Source of the DNA: Marivirga atlantica
GTDB lineage: Bacteria > Bacteroidota > Bacteroidia > Cytophagales > Cyclobacteriaceae
Direction: 5' to 3'
Length of the DNA: 64,000 nucleotides
Assembly (NCBI RefSeq): GCF_016734805.1
Contig: NZ_JAERQG010000002.1
Location: 1 to 64,000 of the forward strand
This document shows, piece after piece, positions 34,043 through 43,181 of the stretch. Each line of letters opens with the position of its first letter. Position 1 is the stretch's first letter. The translations under genes and the position numbers were made by a program. Below the pieces are notes generated by a model, which was not told the DNA's origin, did not search any database, and was given only the letters and a program-made list of their open reading frames with translations.

Positions 34043-35050
34043 GTGGACAAGCAGCAGATTCAGGAAAATATCGAAAAACTTAATGAGAAATATCAGGCCA
34101 TGGGTCAGGACATTAGCTCCTACCTGGATGGCTTGCTACTTTCAAACTATCTCAATTATTGGGATTATGTAAATGTAGATACCTTATTAACACTTCAAAA
34201 GCCTAAGACTGATTTTCCTGATGAATTGATCTTTATTATCTACCATCAGATTACCGAATTATACTTCAAATTGAGTCTTCATGAGATTGAGCAGATTGCT
34301 AATAATGGAAGAGAAATTGCTGCAAATGGAGAAGATAAAGGGTGGAATGAGGAATTATCTGCACAATATTTTCTAGAGAGGGTTGAGCGAATCAATAGGT
34401 ATTTTGAAGCGCTAACCAAGTCATTTGAAATTATGGTTCAAGGTATGGAGCCTGAGCAGTTTAAAAGATTTCGAATGGCCTTACTACCGGCAAGTGGCTT
34501 TCAATCCGGACAGTATAGGTTAATAGAGTTTGCTTCTACACCGCTTTACCATATTCTTCAAAAGGATGTACGAGATGATATTAAAGACAAAAGCATAGAA
34601 GAGCAATATCCTTATGTTTATTGGAAGAAAGGTGCTACTGAGGTTGAAACGGGTAAGAAAACGTTAACGCTAGAACAGTTCGAAGCTAAATATAAGAATG
34701 AATTTATTAGTTGGATTAAGCGTTTTGAGGACTGCAATCTTTGGAAAAAATATAAAAGCTTAGATGAGAATGATCCTTTACAGGAGAAAATTCAGAAAGC
34801 TTTAAGATCTTATGATTTGAATGTGAATGTGTTTTGGCCACTGGCTCATTATAAATCGGCTGTTAAATATTTACAACAGCAAGAAGGTGACGCACCTGCT
34901 ACAGGTGGAACCAACTGGCAGAAATATTTACCACCACGTTTCCAAAAAAGAATTTTCTTTCCTGAATTATGGACAGAAGAAGAGCAGAATGAGTGGGGTA
35001 AAGGTTGGGTTGTGCAGCAAATCTTTGGTTCAGGAAAAGTAGATAATTGA
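34043..35050 (+). CDS. kynA: Tryptophan 2,3-dioxygenase
   Basis: The 335-residue protein matches the haem-dependent tryptophan dioxygenase family. The first helix pair holds LSNYLNYWDYVNVDTLLTLQ. FIIYHQITELYFKLSLHEIEQI holds the substrate-side histidine, and RFRMALLPASGFQSGQYRLIEF is the most conserved segment. The C-terminal GGTNWQKYLPPRFQKRIFFPEL matches the family's TGG substrate loop. It opens the indole ring to N-formylkynurenine. The start is GTG at 34043. Its stop overlaps the TTG start of the MORN-repeat gene. Other kynurenine-pathway genes are not in the window. Confidence 0.93.
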   Translation: MDKQQIQENIEKLNEKYQAMGQDISSYLDGLLLSNYLNYWDYVNVDTLLTLQKPKTDFPDELIFIIYHQITELYFKLSLHEIEQIANNGREIAANGEDKGWNEELSAQYFLERVERINRYFEALTKSFEIMVQGMEPEQFKRFRMALLPASGFQSGQYRLIEFASTPLYHILQKDVRDDIKDKSIEEQYPYVYWKKGATEVETGKKTLTLEQFEAKYKNEFISWIKRFEDCNLWKKYKSLDENDPLQEKIQKALRSYDLNVNVFWPLAHYKSAVKYLQQQEGDAPATGGTNWQKYLPPRFQKRIFFPELWTEEEQNEWGKGWVVQQIFGSGKVDN

Positions 35051-36876
35051 AAAATATAGTCATCATATTAATGTTACTCCCTATACTCTCTTTAGCGCAA
35101 AGCAAAGAAGTGAGGAACTACTATGATGAGGATCGTGAGCAGTTAAAGGAACGCTACTTTGTAAGCGATTTAAAACCTACAGAGCTGTATGGTACTTATG
35201 AATCATACTACATTTCTGGTCAGCTTAAGAGCATAGGGGAGTATGTAGATAATGAGCCTATTGGTCAGTGGAAATATTACTTTGAGAATGGCCAGCTAAA
35301 AATGAAAGGTCATTTGAAAAATAACTCTAATCACGGCCTATGGACTTACTATTTTGAAAATGGAAATAAGAGGATGGAAGGCCATATCTATGATGGTTAC
35401 CGAGAAGGTGAATGGATTTATTTTTATGAAACCGGAGAGCAGAAGAGCGAGGGGGAATATCTGAATGATAACAAAAATGGTCTTTGGAATTACTATTATG
35501 AAGATGGTAGTTTAAAAGGAAAGGCCATTTATAACCAGGGTGATGGTGTCTATAAAGAATTTTTCCCTGATGGTGAGGTGAAAATGGAAGGCTTTATTAC
35601 TGATGGTAAGAGTGATAGCCTCTGGAGAAATTATTATGAAACTGGTGAGCTCAAATCCAAAGGTTTATATAAAGAAGGTGCGAAGGAAGGTAAGTGGACC
35701 TACTTTTATAAATCAGGCAATATTTCGGGTGTCGGGCATTTTAAGGATAATCTAAGCCATGGAAAATGGTCCTACTATTATCCTGACGGTTCGCTGGAGG
35801 CAGAAGGTGCCGAAAGAGCCGGTAAAAAAGAAGGTTACTGGAAGCTCTATTATGAAGATGGTTCAACCAAGGGGGAAAGTGTTTATGAGGCAGGCAGTGG
35901 AGATTACAAGGAATTTTACGAAAGCGGCAAGCTAAAATTAAAAGGAAGAATTGTAGATGAAAAATATGTTGACTCATGGATCTATTATTACGAAACTGGT
36001 GAGATTGAAGGCCGTGCAGAATATGATAATGGTTTGGGTGAATATATAGGCTTCTATAAAGATGGCACCCAAAAGATGAAAGGCACAGTCGATGGTCAAA
36101 CCAAAACAGGTACATGGGAGCTGTATAATGAAAATGGAATACTTGCAGGCTTCTATAAGCCGGTTTATGATGAGTATGAGCCTCTTTTGAGACAAACACT
36201 AGCTAATGAAGAAAGCAAAGAAACACCTAAATACAATAAACCTGAATACAGATATAGGTCAAAAAGGATCTCTTATATGAAGCCAAGAAATAGCGACTTT
36301 CCTACAATTGTGGCGCAGGTAAATCCATTCAATATGCTTTTTGGTGATCTACAGATTTCATTGGAATATAATATACAACAGCGCATAGGCTATGAAGCCC
36401 TGCTTCACGTATATAGAAATCCATTTTTTGCTAATTCCTATAATTTAACTTCAGGAGACACCTTTTTTGAAGGATATGGATTTTCTTTTAGGCAACGTTT
36501 TTACCATAAGGATTCCCCCTTTGGTATGCCTTATTTTGGACATTCCTTAGGCTACCAAAATATTGATCACTTAAAATACTATACCAATTCATTTGATAAT
36601 TCTGAGAGTAGAGCTACTGTAAAACAACAAGGTATCAGATATGGACTTCTTGTAGGAACCAGAATTTTGCAAAACCTTAATGATAATGGATTTACTTTTG
36701 ATTTAAATGTGGGAGTCAATTTTGGCTATCATTTTTATGAAGACATTAGTAATACCGGTGATAATAATACTGTATTTGATGATCTGAAAAATAGAGAATT
36801 CCGGGTGAGCCCAATTGTTGGAGTTTCCATCGGTTATGTTTTTAGATTGAAAAAGGTTAGCACCTTAAATCCCTAA
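35047..36876 (+). CDS. Exported MORN-repeat protein with C-terminal barrel-like domain
   Basis: The 609-residue protein has a signal peptide (1-17, ending LSLA). About 14 tandem units of 22-24 residues follow (about 48-375), of the type GxWxYYxxxGxLKxxGxY, the MORN_2 motif. The C-terminal part (about 420-605) has alternating aromatic/hydrophobic strands (LFGDLQISLEYNI, YGFSFRQRFYH, GIRYGLLVGTRIL) ending VGVSIGYVFRL. This resembles a small outer-membrane beta-barrel. The start is TTG in a TTGA overlap with the dioxygenase stop. Its function is unknown, and the link to tryptophan use is only positional. Confidence 0.8.
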   Translation: MKNIVIILMLLPILSLAQSKEVRNYYDEDREQLKERYFVSDLKPTELYGTYESYYISGQLKSIGEYVDNEPIGQWKYYFENGQLKMKGHLKNNSNHGLWTYYFENGNKRMEGHIYDGYREGEWIYFYETGEQKSEGEYLNDNKNGLWNYYYEDGSLKGKAIYNQGDGVYKEFFPDGEVKMEGFITDGKSDSLWRNYYETGELKSKGLYKEGAKEGKWTYFYKSGNISGVGHFKDNLSHGKWSYYYPDGSLEAEGAERAGKKEGYWKLYYEDGSTKGESVYEAGSGDYKEFYESGKLKLKGRIVDEKYVDSWIYYYETGEIEGRAEYDNGLGEYIGFYKDGTQKMKGTVDGQTKTGTWELYNENGILAGFYKPVYDEYEPLLRQTLANEESKETPKYNKPEYRYRSKRISYMKPRNSDFPTIVAQVNPFNMLFGDLQISLEYNIQQRIGYEALLHVYRNPFFANSYNLTSGDTFFEGYGFSFRQRFYHKDSPFGMPYFGHSLGYQNIDHLKYYTNSFDNSESRATVKQQGIRYGLLVGTRILQNLNDNGFTFDLNVGVNFGYHFYEDISNTGDNNTVFDDLKNREFRVSPIVGVSIGYVFRLKKVSTLNP

Positions 36877-36886
36877 TTAGAAATAT

Positions 36887-38458
36887 ATGCACACCCAAGA
36901 GGTAATTCTTACCCCTGAACAAGCTTTTGACGAGCAAAATGTACTCGGTCACATCAGACAAAAAATAGGACTTAAGGCTGCCGATAATATCAGAATTTAT
37001 AAGCGTTCTATTGACGCCCGTTCTAAGGAAATTAAAGTTAGAATGCAGGTTCAGGTTTATGGTAAGGAAGCCATGCCTGATTTAATTTCTTATAATATTG
37101 ATTCACTTCAGAGAGTATCAGATAAAAAGAAAGCTGTAATTATTGGAGCGGGTCCTGCCGGATTGTTTGCTGCTTTGAGGCTTATTGAGTTAGGTGTAAA
37201 GCCGATAATTCTGGAAAGGGGCAAGGATGTAAGGGCCAGGAGAAGAGATTTAGCGGCCATCAATAAAGAGCATCTCGTGAATCCAGAAAGCAATTATTGT
37301 TTCGGAGAAGGGGGAGCAGGTACTTACTCTGATGGAAAACTTTACACACGCTCAAAGAAACGTGGAGACGTAAAGCGCATACTTGAAATTCTAGTGGCCC
37401 ATGGTGCTAAAGAGGATATACTTATTGATGCCCATCCGCACATTGGTACCAATAAATTACCTAAGCTTATTCAGGAAATGCGGGAAACTATTTTAGCCAA
37501 GGGAGGAGAAATACATTTCAATACCAAGGTTACTGAGTTTATTAAGGAAGAAGATGTTTTAAACGCAGTGAAAACTGCCGATGGTGCAACTTTTGAGGCT
37601 GATGGTTTTATTCTTGCAACAGGCCACTCTGCCCGAGATATATTTGAACAACTGCACAAAGCTGATATCCTTATAGAGGCAAAGCCTTTTGCTCTGGGGG
37701 TACGTGTGGAACATCCTCAAGCTATAATTGATAAAATTCAATACAGGCGAGACGATCGTGGTGAATACTTACCGGCTTCCTCATACGCATTGGTACATCA
37801 AACCTATTATAACGATCACCAAAGAGGAGTTTTCTCATTTTGTATGTGTCCTGGTGGATTTATAGTACCAGCCGCAACGGCAGAGGGTGAAGTGGTAGTT
37901 AATGGCATGAGTCCATCACGAAGAGATTCTAAATATGCCAACTCTGGAATCGTTGTAGCTATTGAACTGGAGGATATGAAAGACTATGAAAAGTTTGGCC
38001 CGTTGAAAGGACTGAAACTACAAGAAGCTATTGAAAAAAGCGCATGGGAAGCAGGTGGCAGAACGCAGGTAGCTCCAGCTCAAAGACTCATTGACTTCAC
38101 AAAAGGAGTGGTAAGTAAAGATCTTCCTGATACTTCCTATCAACCAGGTTTAAAATCTGTTGACATGAATAAGGTGTTGCCTGACTTTATTACGGAGCGA
38201 CTGAAGGCAGCCTTTAAGGCTTACGGAAAAAAGATGAAGGGCTATTTAACCAATGAAGCCCAAATTGTGGGTGTTGAGAGTCGCACTTCATCTCCTATTC
38301 GTATTCCGAGAGAAAAAGAAACCTTAGAGCACCCTACTACAAAAAGACTTTACCCTTGTGGAGAAGGAGCTGGCTATGCGGGCGGTATTGTTTCAGCCGC
38401 TATGGATGGCGAACGCTGTGCTGAAAAACTAGTTGAACAATTGTCAACTGGCAATTAA
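36887..38458 (+). CDS. FAD-dependent dehydrogenase (COG2509-type NAD(P)/FAD oxidoreductase)
   Basis: The 523-residue flavoprotein has a short N-terminal alpha/beta domain (1-75). The FAD Rossmann motif VIIGAGPAGLFAALRLIELG is near 81-100. The family hallmark YCFGEGGAGTYSDGKLYTR is near 137-155, with GFILATGHSARDIF later and a C-terminal CGEGAGYAGGIVSAAMDGE. The family is widespread, but the reaction is not established. It starts 11 bases after the MORN gene. Its last codons run into a small inverted/direct AACAATT repeat, so the C-terminal tail QLSTGN may be repeat-derived. Confidence 0.87.
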   Translation: MHTQEVILTPEQAFDEQNVLGHIRQKIGLKAADNIRIYKRSIDARSKEIKVRMQVQVYGKEAMPDLISYNIDSLQRVSDKKKAVIIGAGPAGLFAALRLIELGVKPIILERGKDVRARRRDLAAINKEHLVNPESNYCFGEGGAGTYSDGKLYTRSKKRGDVKRILEILVAHGAKEDILIDAHPHIGTNKLPKLIQEMRETILAKGGEIHFNTKVTEFIKEEDVLNAVKTADGATFEADGFILATGHSARDIFEQLHKADILIEAKPFALGVRVEHPQAIIDKIQYRRDDRGEYLPASSYALVHQTYYNDHQRGVFSFCMCPGGFIVPAATAEGEVVVNGMSPSRRDSKYANSGIVVAIELEDMKDYEKFGPLKGLKLQEAIEKSAWEAGGRTQVAPAQRLIDFTKGVVSKDLPDTSYQPGLKSVDMNKVLPDFITERLKAAFKAYGKKMKGYLTNEAQIVGVESRTSSPIRIPREKETLEHPTTKRLYPCGEGAGYAGGIVSAAMDGERCAEKLVEQLSTGN

Positions 38459-38486
38459 CAATTAGCATTGATCAACTAACAATTGG
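38438..38486. repeat. AACAATT-type short repeat cluster at the end of the dehydrogenase gene
   Basis: CAATTGTCAACTGGCAATTAACAATT-like units recur in both orientations (AACAATTG, CAATTAACAATTAG, AACTAACAATTGG). The pattern resembles a dispersed intergenic repeat that has invaded the 3' end of the gene. Only one copy is visible in this window. Confidence 0.4.
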
Positions 38487-38540
38487 TATACTTTGCTGTT
38501 TTAATTCATTAACATGCTAATCTTAATAACTTAACAACCT

Positions 38541-38909
38541 ATGAGTAAAAAGACAGTCATCATCGGAGCCACTACTAATCCATCACGTTATGCCTATTTC
38601 GCAGCAGATAGGTTAACTAATGCTGGTCATGAGATTGTACCTGTAGGAATTAAAAAAGGAGAGGTGTTCGGAGAGGAAATACTGGATATTAAAAAGTCTC
38701 CTGAGGTGACTGATGTTGATACAGTAACCATGTACTTAGGGCCTCAAAACCAGCCTGAGTATTATGATTATATAGTAGGCTTAAATCCGAAACGCATCAT
38801 CTTCAATCCAGGTACAGAAAATCCTGAGCTAGTAAAGAAAGCCCAAGAAGCTGGTATAGAAACAGAATACGCCTGCACCTTGGTGATGTTAGGCAGTGGG
38901 GTTTATTAA
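38541..38909 (+). CDS. CoA-binding protein (YccU-like Rossmann fold)
   Basis: This 122-residue cytoplasmic protein is a single CoA-binding Rossmann domain. It has TVIIGATTNPSRYAYFAADRL at the N-terminus, then HEIVPVGIKKGEVFGE, then VTMYLGPQNQPEYYDYIVGLNPKRIIFNPGTENPEL. The layout resembles the succinyl-CoA synthetase alpha N-domain and YccU-like proteins. It is thought to bind CoA or acyl-CoA; the role is undefined. Confidence 0.85.
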   Translation: MSKKTVIIGATTNPSRYAYFAADRLTNAGHEIVPVGIKKGEVFGEEILDIKKSPEVTDVDTVTMYLGPQNQPEYYDYIVGLNPKRIIFNPGTENPELVKKAQEAGIETEYACTLVMLGSGVY

Positions 38910-38971
38910 ATAAATAATCTCTTCTTATTTCCGATTAGGCATAGTTTCTTTGTGCTTAAATCATTAATGTA

Positions 38972-39541
38972 ATGTCTGACCATTCAAAAAAGAATCCCTG
39001 GCAAACGCTTGCCTCTAAAGAAATCTATGAAAACCCATGGATTAAGGTGGAGGAAGATCAGGTAATTAATCCTGGTGGAGGAAAAGGGATTTATGGTAAA
39101 GTGCATTTTAAAAATATTGCCATTGGCATCATCCCAATAGATGAACATGGCAATACCTGGCTGGTAGGTCAGCATCGCTATCCCTTAGATATCTACAGCT
39201 GGGAAATTCCGGAAGGTGGTTGCCCTGAAGGTGAGGATAAACTAGACGGTGCAAAAAGAGAACTGAAAGAGGAGACAGGTTTAAGTGCTGAAAACTGGCA
39301 AGAAGTACTCACCATGCATTTAAGCAATTCGGTTTCCGATGAAGTTGGTTTTGTTTACTTAGCTACTGAATTAACTCAAGGTGCTACTGAGTTTGAAGAG
39401 TCAGAGGATTTAGCTATTAAAAAACTTCCTGTAGTAGAAGCTATTCAGATGGTGATGGAATCAAAAATCACCGACTCACTAAGTGTAGCTGGTTTGCTTA
39501 AAGTTGACAAATTAATGAAAGAAGGTGCTTTAAAGTTTTAA
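38972..39541 (+). CDS. NUDIX hydrolase, ADP-sugar pyrophosphatase-like
   Basis: The 189-residue protein has a perfect Nudix box (GX5EX7REUXEEXGU) running from GGCPEGE through RELKEETGL. The upstream strand pattern WEIPEGG is that of ADP-ribose/GDP-mannose pyrophosphatases. It probably cleaves a nucleoside diphosphate sugar or ADP-ribose in the cytoplasm. The MFS gene follows after 18 bases. A GCAAACGCTTGC palindrome lies within its first codons. Confidence 0.9.
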   Translation: MSDHSKKNPWQTLASKEIYENPWIKVEEDQVINPGGGKGIYGKVHFKNIAIGIIPIDEHGNTWLVGQHRYPLDIYSWEIPEGGCPEGEDKLDGAKRELKEETGLSAENWQEVLTMHLSNSVSDEVGFVYLATELTQGATEFEESEDLAIKKLPVVEAIQMVMESKITDSLSVAGLLKVDKLMKEGALKF

Positions 39542-39559
39542 GTTGCTTTAATTTGCAGC

Positions 39560-40726
39560 ATGAAGCAAGAGCGACTTATTAATGGCCCTTTTATAGCACT
39601 TAGTTTAAGTGCTTTTTTATTTTTTGCCAGCTTCAACATGATCATTCCTATGTTACCTGATTTCCTTACCAGTCTTGGTGGAGGTGAGTACAAAGGTTTG
39701 ATTATATCGCTTTTCACAATTACAGCAGGTTTGTCCAGACCTTTCAGTGGCAAATTAGCCGATAAAATTGGTAGAATACCTGTTATGATATTTGGAGCAG
39801 TTGTCTGTTTTATTGCAGGCTTATCATATCCTTTTGTAACAGGAGTGGTTGCTTTCTTTATACTCCGTTTGTTGCATGGTTTCTCAACAGGTTTCACACC
39901 AACGGGTAATGCAGCTTATGTGGCCGATATTGTTCCATTCAATAGAAGGGGAGAAGCGATGGGGATCATCGGAGTAGCTATCAGTATTGGAACAGCTACT
40001 GGCAATGCACTTGGTGGCCATATTGGAAGCATCTATCCGATCGATTATGTTTTTTACACCTCTGCCGCTACGGCTATTATGAGCGTAATCATTCTGGCAG
40101 GAATGAATGAAACCTTGGTAGATAAAGTACAATTCAATTTTGGGTTACTGAAGCTGAATAGAAATGAAATTATAGAGAAGAAAGTGCTTGTTCCCGCTAT
40201 CTATATGGCTTTAAGTGTTTTTTCTTTCGGTTTGGTACTGACCATTATGCCGGATTATAGTGCGCATTTAGATATTAGCAATAAGGGACTTTTCTTTGCT
40301 GTATTTGTATTGGCTTCATTAGGCGTTAGGATCGTGGCTGGAAAGATTTCAGACAAAATTGGCAGAGTTAAAGTGCTTAAAGTATCTTCTTTTATGCTGG
40401 CTATAGCCATGGTGCTTATAGCTTTATCCAATTCGTTAATATCTCTTATTGGAGCTGGAATAGTTTTCGGATTAGCTGTTGGAATGAATTCACCCACGGT
40501 TTTTGCCTGGGCAATCGATTTGGCTGATGACAACAAGCGAGGGAAAGCTTTGGCAACCCTTTATATCTTCCTCGAAATAGGGATAGGGATGGGAGCCTTT
40601 ATCTCCGGCTGGATTTATAGCAATGATTCAGCTTTCTTCCAGCGTACTTTCTATACGGGTGCCGGCTTTGCATTGGTGTCATTTATCTATTTAAATATAG
40701 CCACTTCAAGAAAGCAAATGCACTAA
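39560..40726 (+). CDS. MFS transporter
   Basis: The 388-residue carrier has 12 predicted membrane helices. The MFS loop 2-3 signature is GKLADKIGRIPVMIFG (about 72-87), with the matching motif in the second half at GKISDKIGRVKVL. Helices 4-5 carry LLHGFSTGFTPTGNAAYVADIVP, typical of drug/metabolite exporters. The substrate is unknown. It follows the NUDIX gene closely. Confidence 0.92.
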   Translation: MKQERLINGPFIALSLSAFLFFASFNMIIPMLPDFLTSLGGGEYKGLIISLFTITAGLSRPFSGKLADKIGRIPVMIFGAVVCFIAGLSYPFVTGVVAFFILRLLHGFSTGFTPTGNAAYVADIVPFNRRGEAMGIIGVAISIGTATGNALGGHIGSIYPIDYVFYTSAATAIMSVIILAGMNETLVDKVQFNFGLLKLNRNEIIEKKVLVPAIYMALSVFSFGLVLTIMPDYSAHLDISNKGLFFAVFVLASLGVRIVAGKISDKIGRVKVLKVSSFMLAIAMVLIALSNSLISLIGAGIVFGLAVGMNSPTVFAWAIDLADDNKRGKALATLYIFLEIGIGMGAFISGWIYSNDSAFFQRTFYTGAGFALVSFIYLNIATSRKQMH

Positions 40727-40936
40727 AGATGGATATTCTCTTAATTGTTTAACAGTTTGTAGACTATCAAAAGAAGTTGACAATAGATTTGTCATTTTGT
40801 TAAATGACAGAATTTCATGCTAACAAAGTCGTTAATTTGGTGCAGTCAAGGAATTTGATTTCCTCAATAAAACTCATTTTGTCTGAACATAAAGTATGTC
40901 TAATTGGTAATTATTACTCAAAATAAAAGGCAATTG

Positions 40937-41146
40937 ATGGCATCAAATAGTAAATGGGATGATTTTAAAAATATAGTAAAAAACTATTTTGGTTGGTGGG
41001 TCGATATTTCACAAATAGAACCTGAGGATTCTACCTCCGAGAAAGTCAAAAAGATTTCCATCAAAGTACTGGGAGTACTTTCCTTAGTTGTTTTTAGCCC
41101 AATTTACATATTGGGATTAATACTAGCTTTTATCATAGCCTTATGA
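40937..41146 (+). CDS. Small membrane protein, hypothetical
   Basis: The predicted protein has 69 residues from ATG at 40937 (MASNSKWDDFKNIVKNYFGW); an earlier in-frame GTG at 40904 would add 11 unlikely residues. It has a charged N-terminal half and one long hydrophobic segment near the C-terminus (VLGVLSLVVFSPIYILGLILAFIIA). Its stop overlaps the ATG of the next small membrane protein gene, so the two probably act together. I do not recognise the family. Confidence 0.6.
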   Translation: MASNSKWDDFKNIVKNYFGWWVDISQIEPEDSTSEKVKKISIKVLGVLSLVVFSPIYILGLILAFIIAL

Positions 41147-41511
41147 AGAAGATACTGTTTCATTATGGTTTTATTATACCTGTTTTGGCATTTACCATCC
41201 ATCAAGTGCTGGAAATAATATTCGAAATTCATATCCCTTTTCTTGACAATTATTTAGATCCTTTCTGTGCAGGAGCTATTATGCTCCACGCACTGGCTAT
41301 AGAGCGCAAAGTTATCTTGGATAATAAGCTTACTTATTTAGATGTGGTAATAGCAATTGTGCTGCTATCCATTATTGTTGAAGTCTTGTTTCCTTACCTG
41401 TCCTCACGCTTTACTGCTGATATTTACGATCTGCTTTCATTTATTACTGGAGGCATATGGTTTCTATTAACAAGAGGAGATTTACTAATTAGAACCTATA
41501 AAAGGGAATAG
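41143..41511 (+). CDS. Small multipass membrane protein, hypothetical
   Basis: The 122-residue protein has three to four hydrophobic segments (about 6-27, 40-55, 64-82 and 90-110) and a C-terminal RTYKRE. It is coupled to the preceding gene by an ATGA overlap. The spacing of helices and acidic residues (FLDNYLDPFCAG, VEVLFPYLSSRF) resembles small VanZ-like or magnesium-citrate secondary proteins, but no motif is decisive. It is followed by a bidirectional terminator. Confidence 0.6.
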   Translation: MKKILFHYGFIIPVLAFTIHQVLEIIFEIHIPFLDNYLDPFCAGAIMLHALAIERKVILDNKLTYLDVVIAIVLLSIIVEVLFPYLSSRFTADIYDLLSFITGGIWFLLTRGDLLIRTYKRE

Positions 41512-41543
41512 ATACAATGGCAGATGTTTTGAAAGAAATAAAA

Positions 41544-41573
41544 AATCCCACACTTTATTTAAAATGTGGGATT
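41544..41573. terminator. Bidirectional terminator between the small membrane proteins and asnS
   Basis: A perfect 9-bp stem AATCCCACA / TGTGGGATT with an A/T-rich loop sits between convergent genes, with A- and T-tracts on the flanks. Confidence 0.8.
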
Positions 41574-41596
41574 GATTTAAAACTTCACTTTATTTT

Positions 41597-43048
41597 TTAA
41601 AACTCCGCATTATCTGGTGTTCTTGGGAAAGGGATTACATCTCTGATATTGCCCATTCCGGTAACAAACAGCATCAATCTTTCAAAACCGAGTCCAAAAC
41701 CGCTATGAGGAGCGGATCCAAACCTACGGGTATCTAAATACCACCACATTTCTTCTTCTGGTATATTCATTTCACCCATACGCTTTTGCAACTTCTCTAA
41801 ACGTTCTTCTCTTTGAGACCCCCCAACAATTTCTCCAATACCAGGAAAAAGAATGTCCATGGCAGCTACAGTTTTATCATCATCGTTCTGGCGCATGTAG
41901 AAGGCCTTGATGTCTTTAGGGTAGTTATAAATTACTACTGGTTTCTTGAAATGCTTTTCTACCAAAAATCTTTCATGTTCCGACTGTAAATCAGCACCCC
42001 ACTCTTCAATCAAGTAGTTGAATTTTTTCTTCTTATTTGGCTTAGAGTTTTTAAGAATATCGATTGCATCAGTATAGGTAATACGCTCGAAGTCATTTTC
42101 CAGAATGAACTGTAAACGTTCCATTAGCGTCATTTCAGATCGCTCAGTCTGAGGTTTGTTTTTCTCCTCATCTTGGGCACGCTGTGATAAAAATTGTAAG
42201 TCATCCTCACAGTTTTCCATTACATATTTTACTGTGTACTGAAGTAAATCCTGTGCCAGCTGGATATTTTCATCTAACTCATAAAAAGCCATTTCTGGCT
42301 CTATCATCCAGAATTCAGCTAGGTGCCGAGTGGTATTTGAGTTCTCAGCTCTAAATGTTGGTCCAAAAGTATATATCTCGCCCAAAGCCATGGCGCCTAA
42401 TTCACCCTCAAGCTGACCAGACACAGTAAGGTTAGTTTCCTTCCCAAAGAAATCCTGCTTGTAGTCAACTTTGCCCTCATCAGTTTTAGGAATGTTATCC
42501 AAATCGAAATTAGTCACATGAAAAGTTTCACCAGCGCCTTCAGCATCACTAGCAGTAATGATTGGTGTGTGGAGGTTATAAAAGCCTTTCATATGGAAGA
42601 ATTCATGTACAGCATAAGACAATGCATGCCTAACTCTGAATACGGCACTAAAAGTATTGGTACGCATTCTTAGATGAGCCACTTCTCTCATAAATTCCAT
42701 AGAATGCTTCTTAGGCTGTAGCGGATACTTCTCAGGATCGGCTTTACCAAGCACCTCAATATTTTCAGCAACAATTTCTACTGACTGCCCACTTCCTTGT
42801 GATTCAACAAGTTTACCTACCACGCTAATGGCTGCTCCGGTTGTTACATGCTTCAATACTTCTTCAGTAATGATGGCAGGATCGGCAACTACTTGTATGT
42901 TATTGATGGTTGAACCATCATTCAATGCAATAAAATTTACATGCTTATTTCCTCTTTTAGTTCTTACCCACCCTTTGGCTAAGACATTTTCGCCAACCAG
43001 TTCTCCGGTTAATAACTTTTTGATTTTGTTTCTTACAGGAACAGTCAT
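41597..43048 (-). CDS. asnS: Asparaginyl-tRNA synthetase
   Basis: This 483-residue class II synthetase charges tRNA-Asn. It has an N-terminal OB-fold anticodon-binding domain (about 15-105, [24 protein letters not shown]). The catalytic core has motif 2 [21 protein letters not shown] and motif 3 [29 protein letters not shown]. The length is normal. It is monocistronic, with a good Bacteroidota promoter. Confidence 0.97.
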   Translation of the reverse strand: MTVPVRNKIKKLLTGELVGENVLAKGWVRTKRGNKHVNFIALNDGSTINNIQVVADPAIITEEVLKHVTTGAAISVVGKLVESQGSGQSVEIVAENIEVLGKADPEKYPLQPKKHSMEFMREVAHLRMRTNTFSAVFRVRHALSYAVHEFFHMKGFYNLHTPIITASDAEGAGETFHVTNFDLDNIPKTDEGKVDYKQDFFGKETNLTVSGQLEGELGAMALGEIYTFGPTFRAENSNTTRHLAEFWMIEPEMAFYELDENIQLAQDLLQYTVKYVMENCEDDLQFLSQRAQDEEKNKPQTERSEMTLMERLQFILENDFERITYTDAIDILKNSKPNKKKKFNYLIEEWGADLQSEHERFLVEKHFKKPVVIYNYPKDIKAFYMRQNDDDKTVAAMDILFPGIGEIVGGSQREERLEKLQKRMGEMNIPEEEMWWYLDTRRFGSAPHSGFGLGFERLMLFVTGMGNIRDVIPFPRTPDNAEF

Positions 43049-43085
43049 AAATTTTATGCGTTAATTAGTAATAATTTCAGTGGCG

Positions 43086-43116
43086 CAAAATTGGATATTT
43101 TACCCTTTTTATCAAA
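43086..43116 (-). promoter_or_regulatory. Bacteroidota-type promoter of asnS
   Basis: On the minus strand TTTG (43113-43116), exactly 19 bases, then CAATTTTG (43086-43093) differs from TTTG-N19-TAnnTTTG at one base. The leader would be about 30 bases. Confidence 0.65.
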
Positions 43117-43181
43117 GATTTGAAGAATTTAAATAAATTTGAAGAATAAACTTTGGCACCATTTTTAGGTTGTAATTCAGT

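Noticed and set aside
38438-38486. CRISPR-like array
   Set aside because: Units are short, irregular and in both orientations, with no spacers or cas genes.
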